64,000 nt of DNA, taken from positions 1,612,001 to 1,676,000 of the forward strand of contig JAUZTG010000034.1 in NCBI GenBank assembly GCA_030734395.1. The letters are read 5' to 3'. Of this stretch, positions 46,801 to 54,446 are shown one piece after another. Made by a program: the position numbers and the translations under genes. The stretch comes from Sarocladium kiliense. Its lineage: Eukaryota > Ascomycota > Sordariomycetes > Hypocreales > Sarocladiaceae. The notes below the pieces were generated by a model. The model ran no database searches. It had not been told where the DNA came from and saw nothing but the letters and a program-made list of their open reading frames with translations. Position 1 is the first letter of the stretch, and the number at the start of each line of letters is the position of its first letter.

Positions 46801-46973
46801 CGGTCCGGGATGCGAAGCACCCTTGTGATCTCGAGGAAGAGGATGCTACGCTTCTCAGACTTGATGCCACTGTTGCTGGAGTTGGTACTGCAGCCTGTGG
46901 TCCGGGTGTTCGCGAGGACTTGCTAGTCAAAACTGAGGAGGTCAGTTTCGGATTCGTTCTGGAGGCACAGTGA
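43836..46973 (+). CDS. Intracellular GH2 beta-galactosidase (LacZ/Lac4-like)
   Basis: Hydrolyses lactose and other beta-galactosides in the cytosol. Single exon, 1045 residues from the ATG at 43836; upstream codons in frame lack an ATG. Five-domain GH2 architecture as in LacZ and K. lactis Lac4: jelly-roll (VPGHWQLQGHGRPHYTNTQFP, GVDCSYHVWVNGALIGYAEG), immunoglobulin-like domains, TIM barrel (GVNRHEHHPHFGRAVP, LRCSHYPPHPALFDLTDELG), then the small-chain beta-sandwich (YRPPTDNDQP). Acid/base Glu465 in MWSLGNEAFYG and nucleophile Glu535 in LCEFAHAMGNGPGG. No signal peptide. Divergently paired with the permease-like gene, so it should be induced together with it. Confidence 0.96.
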   Translation: MASQASLPLQELEGTPDHQNPAVIRRNTLPARSYYIPETSLLLNGKWEFCHSPTPEESPSPEDSQPEDEWGTIDVPGHWQLQGHGRPHYTNTQFPIPVCPPHVPTENPTGCYKRQFFVPSTWHNGIDLRLRFDGVDCSYHVWVNGALIGYAEGSRNASEFDVSGVVKKDGPNEVFVKVYQWSTATWIEDQDQWYLSGIFRDVHLIAFPSTNRINDWFARTDFDAQYKNAKLQVSVDILASEAGDVSLTLSELPKNGGGVLYESKASFKTDDTKVSIEVDVAEPQKWTAETPYLYRLDIALGSHKVHQNIGFRKVELKDGLITVNGVAPRFYGVNRHEHHPHFGRAVPLEFIKKDLLLMKTHNINSLRCSHYPPHPALFDLTDELGLWVMDEADLEAHGFYDAIARPLDIPEEWDYEIRKAKTNGPAAKYTTDNADWQHAYVDRMVQLVQRDKNHSSIIMWSLGNEAFYGQNHKAMYDWGKEFDPTRPIHYEGDAKAASADMFSYMYPPLDRLLNLCKTEGVKEDGTYDKPIVLCEFAHAMGNGPGGLEDYVEAFENNRRLQGGWVWEWANHGLWKEDTDGKGYYAYGGDFGEWPHDGTFVMDGLLHSTHEPTPGLIELKKAYQPLQLSIKDGKLHIKNKYDFIGAKHLAASYKIEDLGAKSTVVAAGAIDLPDIPAGESVELDLPSSKFPAGSQNDLHITVSFRLRDSFDWAEPGHEIAWAQGQVSNSSTIEAVPQVPRGALTAPLQVSKTRARATISGSNFSFVFDTARGLLASWTAGGRTILEKNPVTGAAIFPGIYRPPTDNDQPIDHPYWVHYGVHKMTSQLRTLDIQAAEDNVVLSTKTFFSPPVLDWGFDVTTTYTILPSGSLAVELTMIPGGKKPTHIPRIGLDLRLPKALSSVKYKGLGPGEAYPDKKSSQRLGVYNATVPELHQHYEVPQEGGNRMEARYVEVTDGHAGGLRATPSSADAWKGSVSRNFNWQVSHYTSETVRDAKHPCDLEEEDATLLRLDATVAGVGTAACGPGVREDLLVKTEEVSFGFVLEAQ

Positions 46974-48118
46974 CAGGGTTAGAAGATACAAGCATTTTGA
47001 GTAGTACTTCAATGCCATGTGCTGTTAGACCCAATATCACAAGTTTGTTTGTCAAGTTTACAAGGGTTCAGGGTTCCAAAGATCGGGCCCAGTAAAGTGG
47101 CGAAAGATGGGACGGGATGGAGTAGCCTTGCAGTCAGATGGGCACGGCCTAGAATCGGATAGTGAGTCAAGGTGATGGATGATGCTTGGCGGCACTTTTG
47201 GGCTGGATTCAGTAGATGAGCTGTTCGAAGCGTTGACCAAGGACAAAATACCTATAACTTGCCCTTGGTCAAGATGCTCGTGAATTCTTGTTATTGAACC
47301 AGATTTAAGGAACTGTCAGCAGTGTTGCGCAGGACGTTGTGTCTCGCGATGCCGCAAAAACTTGAGTTAAAGGCAGGGTTCGGCCCGGGGACGTTGGCGG
47401 TTACGGTCCTCCCCAAATTCGAATAAACCATAGGAACGCGGCATTTGATGACTCCCCGTCGTGCCTGGCTTGGCTCGTGGGATGGAGGCTAGTAAATGGA
47501 TCCATGGGGTCTTCGAGTCATACTAAACAAGCCAAGGGGTCATTGGTAGGCGCTGAATTTGGTGGCCATCGGATCGTGCCGGGGGGGAGGCTGCAGATTG
47601 GCTGGGCCAACATGACATACGAAATGTTCCATGGCAGAGTTCGAGACGCAAATAGGGGTCCTATTGGGTGAGGATACTATTTACGGGGTGAATATCATGA
47701 ACGGACGGAGAGCGCCGAAGAATTGTGAGAGTAGTAGCGAGTATCGGAGGATTAGTTCCTGATCGTCGACTCACCGACCAAAGCAGAGCAGAGCAGAGCG
47801 TTGCCGTGCCTGACCGATGCAAGCCTGCCTGCAGCTGCCAGACCAGCGCTGAGCTTTAGCCCCGAGACATAAAACGCGGCCAGCGCCAGCACACCGAATG
47901 CTCCGGTTGACTCTCTGACCTCATTCATCACCTTAATCATACTTCCTTAATTCCTGAGCAGGGAATATTCCTAGTAGAAGATATAGAAATCACTTGCTTC
48001 TATTCTCTACTTTTGCTCGAGACACCAGAAATCTTTGGGTGAACACAACTACCTCACCCCCTCCTCTCAGCCAGCATCCTTTGAACAGACCGCTGCTTCG
48101 CCCATCACCACCAAAGTC
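46974..48118. other. Intergenic, no gene seen
   Basis: About 1.15 kb between the beta-galactosidase and the LOG-family gene. No reading frame with coding character. The stretch before 48119 is C-rich and leader-like. Confidence 0.4.
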
Positions 48119-48870
48119 ATGGCGTCAGCGACACCAGCCGTGAACGGCTCCTCACCGAGAGTCAAGATCTGTGTCTACTGCGGTTCAGCTCCTGGTGCAA
48201 GCCCAGCGCACCTCGAAGCAGCTCGTGAGCTTGCAAGACTTTTCGCCGAGCAGGACATCGACCTAGGTAAACCCTTGACACTCCCCTCCCCCCCATTCAT
48301 TCATTCAACAGCTCATCTAACCTCCTCTTCTCAGTCTATGGAGGCGGCACTGTCGGTCTTATGGGCGAGGTGGCCAAGACCCTCGTCAGTCTCAAGGGTC
48401 CTAACTCAGTCCACGGAATCATCCCCGAAGCCTTGGTCAAGTATGAGCGTGACGGCACATATGAGGTGAAGCAGGGTCGGGCGATCCCCGAGGAAAGCGT
48501 CTACGGCCGCACCACCACTGTGAAGGACATGCACACCCGCAAGAAGCTCATGGCCGAGGAGGTCATTGCCGGCGCACCAGGAAGCGGCTTCATTGGTCTG
48601 AGCGGCGGGTTCGGTACCATGGAGGAGATCTTCGAGACTACGACTTGGAACCAGCTTGGCATTCACACCAAGGGTATCTGCCTGCTCAACGTCGAAGGCT
48701 TCTGGGATGGTATTCTCAAGTGGCTCGATGATGCGGCTGCTCAGGGCTTCGTCAAGCCTGCGAACAAGAACATCCTCGTCACCGCAAACTCGCCTGCGGA
48801 GGCGATCCAGGCACTCCGGGATTACCGAGTCTCTGAGGCCACCTACAAGCTGGAATGGGGCCGTGAATAG
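48119..48870 (+). CDS. LOG-family cytokinin riboside monophosphate phosphoribohydrolase
   Basis: Member of the LOG (Lonely guy, formerly lysine decarboxylase-like) family, which removes ribose 5-phosphate from nucleotide-form cytokinins or AMP-like nucleotides. Exons 48119-48266 and 48335-48870 give 227 residues. The 68-nt intron joins AEQDIDL to VYGGGTVGLMGEVAKTL. Motifs: VYCGSAPGASPAHLEAAREL, the GGGxxGLM loop, GIIPEAL, DMHTRKKLM, and the signature loop LSGGFGTMEE (from Ser139), where the canonical PGGxGTxxE Pro is Ser. The catalytic Arg and Glu context is kept. Starts at ATG 48119 after the C-rich leader. In vivo substrate unknown. Confidence 0.92.
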
Positions 48871-49150
48871 GTGCTTCCTCCATCTTGCCCACTTAATGAC
48901 AGTAACGAGTCGAGAGAATGGGGTAAGAAGGTGCCAACGCGGGGTCATATATCATGAAAGGCGCATTCTTAATGGGTTTTAGAAGAATAGACAAAGAATA
49001 AAACAAAATCATCAAATGCCGAGTTGGCCTTAAGTAGCGACGTGCCTTGCGCAAAGAGGAAATCTTGAAAGCTGCGCTTCTAAAGCGCAATTATTGTTAC
49101 ACGATCTAGCTCGTTCGCTCGGATATTCCCAGAACTCCTCTATCATCCGC

Positions 49151-50085
49151 TTAGCTGTCTACCTCCATACCCTCACCCTCACCCTCCTCGCCCCCTTGGT
49201 TGTCTGCCACACTATCAATCCACTCCTTGGCCTCGAACCCATCATAAAGCTTGAACGGCTCAATGCCCTTCATGCCCTCCATTTGAGCTCCCATGACTGC
49301 CACCGACGTGTTCTCCACAGTCAGCTCCTTGTCCTGCACCAAACTCTCCTTCAAGGCCTTGAGACCGTGCTGAATAAGCTCCTCCCTTGAGCAATCCGCG
49401 AACGCATCGATGTTCCTCTCGAGGTATGTCCTTGCCATCTGGCTACGCGCACCAATCGCAAACGCGACCATCTCCTCCGTCATACCCGAGGGCTGGAACT
49501 CGAAGAGGTGGGGACCACGCTCGTCGACACCAGCGACAAGGAGGCCGACACCGTAGGGTCGCTTGCCGTAGACCTGAGTGTTGATCTGGGCCTTTTCACC
49601 GATCATGTCGACGAGGGAGCGGAGTGGCATAGCGCGGCCGTAAGTGAGGCGGTGACCGAGGCACTGTTGCTTCATGAAGTTGGAGAGGACGCGCGCGTCG
49701 GAGGTGAGGCCAGCGATGGCGATGCCGGCGTGCTCATCGACGGAGAAGAGCTTCTTCTGGTATGATGAGAGTTCCTCGGCGTTTCTCTGTTGATGATAGC
49801 AAGACTGTGTTAGCTTTCTGTTCCGTCTGAAGGAAGTTGGGTGGTTGGCTGTAATGGAATGGATAGGCTTGCCTTGACTGCGCAGAGTACGACGTGTGTC
49901 TTGCTGGTGATACCAACAACGACGGATCCGAGCTTCACGGCCTCAGCGGCATACTCAATCTGGAATATCCGCCCCTGTGGGGAGCTGTAGCAAGTGGTCA
50001 GCTATGCGATCGCGAGGGTGCTGGCGAAATAGACATGGAGGGCATACAATGTGACGGAGTCGTTGTCGTAGTTGTTTCTGAACAT
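49151..50085 (-). CDS. PRE5: 20S proteasome subunit alpha 6 (PRE5/PSMA1)
   Basis: Alpha-ring subunit of the 20S proteasome. Exons 50048-50085, 49873-49984 and 49151-49786 give 261 residues. Starts MFRNNYDNDSVTF-SPQGRIFQIEYAAEAVKLGS, the alpha-subunit signature. Intron 2 (49787-49872, 86 nt) begins with GC (AG|GCAAGC) and ends CAG. This join gives LCAVK-RNAEELSSYQKKLFSV, matching yeast Pre5 and human PSMA1 exactly around the conserved Lys-Arg, while no GT donor does. Later motifs: IAIAGLTSDARVL, KRPYGVGLLVAGVDE, GARSQMARTYLER. Acidic C-terminus. Divergent from MSS1. Confidence 0.95.
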
Positions 50086-50886
50086 GGTGGCGGTATCTCC
50101 TTCTGGTAGGAATCTGGATCGGGTATCGAAAGGGAAGGGCAGTAGTCGTCACGAAGCGTGGGGAGGATGGTGTTCGTGACGGGTCGTTGGAGATCGTGGC
50201 TTTGGGCGGTGATGGTGATGATGAGGTTCCAGGTCCAGGCAGCTCAAGCTTCGTCGCCCTGGCGCCCCAAGCTGCGCTGTTGCGCTCCACCAGCAGGCGC
50301 GGGAGGTGGGTGGGATTCTGCCGCGGAGCTGACGCACACCGCCTGCCTGCTTTGTGAGATTCTGTGTTGAGACAGTCAGGGTAAGGTAGCTTCACGTAAA
50401 CCTACCTTCGCTTCATTGGATCTTTCCATTTTGTCTTGCAGCTTTCTATTAGAGAAATTAAGAAAGGGTACGAGGGTTTTGATTGTGTAGTGATATTTCT
50501 TGAGAATAGTGACGGTCTCGTGACTATGTCTTGATGCTATGTTTGTGCTGTACCACTCCTCGTCGGACCTGCTCGCATTGCATTTCGTAGACATCGGCGA
50601 AGGTATTCCAAGGCATGATACTGTGGGAACAGATATTTGAGTGGTGATGTATCTTTCAGCAACGAGCCTCCAACATGACTTACTTGAGTATATTCTGATG
50701 TTGCGGGTTGTAAATGCCTGAGGCGCAATTTTGTACATCAAGAAATCTTGAGATTGTGTCAGAGCCAGCCTAAACTTCCCGTTGACATCCGCCCAAACAA
50801 CATCCGCAGCATCACAGAAGGGACACAGCCTGACAGCTGTCACGTATGGAAAGTCCCCAAAAGCACCACGGAGAAAATTTGGGTCC
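50086..50886. promoter_or_regulatory. Spacer between PRE5 and MSS1, with an antisense frame
   Basis: 801 bp between divergent start codons. On the minus strand a 170-codon frame (50376-50888) starts MDPNFLRGAFGDFPYVTAVR and contains CPFCDAADVVWAD. Its ATG overlaps the MSS1 ATG. It could be a small divergent gene with an intron from about 50678, but I could not find a consistent joined frame or family. Confidence 0.3.
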
Positions 50887-52756
50887 ATGATCGGCCCAGT
50901 GGCGCGGCCTGGGAGATTGCTCTGCCTGCGTAGCGCCCAGGCGATAAAGCGACTTGGTCATGCATCTAGCATTCTGCACCCGAGATGGATGAACACTGCC
51001 AACAGGCGTCTAGTGCCTAACAAATCACCTAGCATCAGTGCAATTGATGATGGTACAGCATCATTTCCGGCAACCGGAGACACAATTTACGCCCTGTCTA
51101 CGGGTGCTGGCAGAGCTGGAATAGCCGTGATTCGTATCTCAGGGCCAGCTTGTCTGGATGTAAGCAGTCTCAACCTTACCTCTCATGGCCCTTGCACTGA
51201 CTTGCACAGATATATCGGGCACTTTGCCCTGGAAAAAAGCTTCCTAAACCGCGCTTTGCCGCGGTGCGATCTCTCCATCGGCCGAATGGTCTGGGCAATG
51301 ACACGAGGGCCGAAGTCTTGGACTCCGAAGCTCTGGTTCTTTATTTCCCCTCGCCAGCCACTGTCACTGGCGAGGAAGTCCTGGAACTTCACGTTCATGG
51401 CGGGCCGGCAACGGTCAAAGCAGTTCTAGCCGCCATTCCACTCACAGCTTCAGCACAGAGGATTCGCTATGCAGAACCTGGCGAATTCACCAAACGTGCT
51501 TTCATCAATGACCGTCTAGACCTTGCACAGATCGAGTCTCTCAGCTACACACTTGCTGCTGAAACCGAGCAGCAGCGTCGAGCCGCCGTTAGGGGCAACT
51601 CTGGAGCACTGGGGCGAACGTACGAGTCCTGGCGCCAACAATTGCTACTTGCTCGCGGCGAGATCGAGGCCCTTATTGACTTCTCGGAAGACCAGCATTT
51701 TGATGAGTCTCAGTCCGAGCTTCTTGGCAATGTCACAGCCCAGGTCGCCGAAATATTGCGAGGGATTGAACTTCATGAGCAAGGCAGCCAGCGGAGTGAG
51801 CTCTTGAGGAACGGCATCAGGATTGCCCTTCTTGGACCGCCAAATGCTGGAAAGAGCTCCCTTATGAATCTTATCGTCGGGAGAGAGGCTTCAATAGTCT
51901 CTGGCGAGGCCGGGACGACTCGCGACATTGTTGAAGCTAGTTTGGACGTGAGAGGATACCTATGTTCTTTCGCCGACACTGCTGGCTTCCGCTCCGCCGT
52001 TCGATCTGGGGCGCAATCAATGAGCGCGATTGAAGAAGAGGGTATCCGGAGGGCAAAGAAGAAGGCAAGAGATTCTGATGTTATCGTGGTCCTAGCATCG
52101 GTTGAGAATGGACCTGATGGGCCAACAATTCAGTACGATCCAGAAACGCTGGACCTGGCGGCAGAGGCCCAATCCCGGCTCGTTGTTGTCAACAAGCGCG
52201 ATGCAACAGACGCCAACCGCCTTGCGACACTAATCCAGGACTTTCGGACGAAACTTGATGGACGCACCCCCGAACTTGGCGCGACGCGTATTCTCACCAT
52301 CTCGTGCCTAGAGGCGCAATCTCCCACGCCCGACCATCACGACTCAGGGGGCCTCCAAGCCTTCGTCGACGCCCTGTCAATGACTTTCTCAAATATGACG
52401 GAGATGCCCGTGGATATGCAAGACCTGCTAGGAGTGACAGAACGTCAGCGTCAGCTCCTGGTGAAATGCCGAGGACATCTTTCAGATTTCATGAACGAGG
52501 CGCAGCCCGCTGACGACGGCACTGATGCGGACTCTGTGCTCGCCGCCGAATATCTTCGCTATGCCGCAATTTGCCTTGCGCGGATCACCGGAAAGGGAGA
52601 GGCTGGTGACGTCGAGGATGTTCTTGGTGTTGTGTTCGAAAAGTGAGTTCCTGACTCGAAACATGCTCGTCATATTTGCCGACATGGCGGTGGTTTGCAT
52701 GCAGTGTGAGGCTGACTTGATGACTCCCCTTGTACAGATTCTGCGTTGGCAAGTAA
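50887..52756 (+). CDS. MSS1: Mitochondrial tRNA-modification GTPase MSS1 (MnmE/TrmE)
   Basis: With Mto1 it installs the 5-carboxymethylaminomethyl-type modification at wobble uridine of mitochondrial tRNAs. Exons 50887-51159, 51210-52642 and a 19-nt last exon 52738-52756 give 574 residues. The N-terminus is Arg-rich without acidic residues (MIGPVARPGRLLCLRSAQAI), a mitochondrial presequence, then DTIYALSTGAGRAGIAVIRISG. G domain: G300-PPNAGKS (G1), GEAGTTRDIVE (G2), DTAG (G3), NKRD (G4). The short last exon supplies the conserved C-terminal FCVGK (Cys571), needed for catalysis in MnmE. Reading through the donor would end at VVFEK and lose it. Confidence 0.95.
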
Positions 52757-54103
52757 CCGAAATGGCGAAATTCGACCGAAATGGCGAGATGCGTTTTGAG
52801 TCATAGGGAGGCACGATACGGAAATAACTTCGTCGGATTGAGCGGGAGCCAGACTTGTTCCTGCTCAGACTGGTGACGAGGGTCTCACCGACGTTCAGCT
52901 GAGAGCCGCTTTGGAGCCCTGATATCATAGGCTGGTCACTATTCCTGCAGGCTGGCTGCCTAGAAATCCTGCTTACGGTACACAAACTGGAAGCCGGTAG
53001 AGTACCCTCTTACCGCATCCAGAAACTTTGGAGTCCTGTCGGGCTGTCTACTTTGTACCCGGATTGTAATATCACCTAGAGGGCCCAGCAATTGCCCAGC
53101 AAAGAGCGCGTACCTGTACCGTCTAATTGACCTCGTCTCGCGTGTGCGCGAGTCATGCAGCGACAGGTTTCGCTGACATATCTCCGGCGGCCGGGGTTAC
53201 GACTGGACCGTGAATGTCGGCGAGCCGACAGGAGACGGACACACCGAGCGGAAAGAACAACGTCATACGGTAGAAGAAAGCCGCATAGGCGATGTGTTGC
53301 TGTCGACATTCCTCTGTCCGCCCAGGTAGCGGACTTTGCATTGCGCAGAACAAGGCAGGTCACTGTTAGATGCAGAAAATCAATGGTATGTAAGTGCGTG
53401 TTGGTCATGTATTCTTGATCTGGGCATGCTTGTCAATCTAATAGATGTCATAGTCTAAATGAGATAAAAGATCATTGAGGAAAGTGACGAAAAACAAAAG
53501 ACGACAGAGACTCTCATGAAAAACGAATGATCCGCCGCTGCAAATGCCAATGTTTGTGGTGTTGGTACAGGTTGCGATAACAGAAAAGAGCAGGAAACCA
53601 GTAAATCAAACCCCGGCTGTGAATGAGTGATCCATCGCTATGCACCTTTTCTGATAAACAGAAACCAGAACAAGAAAACGATGAAAGAGAAAAGGAAAAT
53701 CGGTGAAGCAAGAACAACAAGCGTGCTGTTGATACATCGTCCTCAAAACATATTACTCGTACAGAATCGTCCATTGCGAGAGATTTCAAGACTGAGCGAT
53801 AGCCTATTCATCTTCTCCAGGTGAGGAAGGGCATGGGTAAAAGGCCCCAGCGATCCCGGTCGCCCGAGATTCCCCGGCCAGGGCGGCATTTGATGCTTCT
53901 TTGGGTAGAGCTTCTTCGAGCTGAAGCAAGCGAAAAGATTGGACAGCATGCGAAGGAAGAAAAGCTGCTCTGGCAAAATGAAAACATGCTTGAACGAGAA
54001 TGCGCCGAAGTGATGCTTTCCAGCAGTGCGAAGAACTGGACTGCTGGAAGAAGGACGGTCTCTTCAGAGGAGAGATCGTCTTTTCCGACAAGGTCGGGTT
54101 CTC
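52757..54103. other. Gene-poor stretch
   Basis: About 1.3 kb after MSS1 and downstream of the microprotein gene. Part of it (53450-53800) is A-rich. It probably contains 3' UTRs; no coding frame is convincing. Confidence 0.4.
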
Positions 54104-54226
54104 TTATTTCTTGTCGCCGCCATTCTCGCCGCCGTTGCCAGAACCGCTGCCGCTGGGGACATTGTACCCGCTACGCCCAAAGTTGCAAGGCATGGTGGTG
54201 AAGTCGGAGTTGGTGAAGGCAGCCAT
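54104..54226 (-). CDS. Candidate 40-residue Gly/Ser-rich microprotein
   Basis: A 41-codon frame begins at an ATG in the classic fungal context cccttacaATGGCT. It encodes MAAFTNSDFTTMPCNFGRSG, then a Tyr-Asn-Val-Pro step and a Gly/Ser/Asn-rich tail ending in Asp-Lys-Lys. Upstream on the same strand is a long C/A/T-rich, G-poor leader without the features of coding DNA, and a clear TATA box (TATATAAG, 54439-54446). These are hallmarks of a strongly expressed fungal gene. No signal peptide or membrane segment. I do not recognise a named family. The next gene is far away on both sides, so this is an isolated transcription unit. Support is from context and composition only. Confidence 0.6.
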   Translation of the reverse strand: MAAFTNSDFTTMPCNFGRSGYNVPSGSGSGNGGENGGDKK

Positions 54227-54438
54227 TGTAAGGGATTTGGGGTTGGAGTCGATAGATTGTGAGATTATCAAGTTGTGCAAAGTAACTGAAGTAAAGCAGG
54301 TATGTTTCTTGAGAGCTGGTGTGTGTAAGTGGTTGGTGAGTTGTTGCTGAAGGTGGTTGGAACTGACTGGCTGTTGTAGGACTGGATTGCTGATGCTAGT
54401 GATATAGAATCCGTTCTTTCGGCCGGGAGACCACCAGT

Positions 54439-54446
54439 CTTATATA
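54439..54446 (-). promoter_or_regulatory. TATA box of the microprotein gene
   Basis: TATATAAG on the minus strand, 213 bp upstream of the microprotein ATG. A pyrimidine/adenine-rich leader follows it. Confidence 0.5.

Noticed and set aside
47477..47671. 64-codon plus-strand frame after the beta-galactosidase
   Set aside because: No promoter-like leader, no motif and ordinary composition; chance frame in a spacer.
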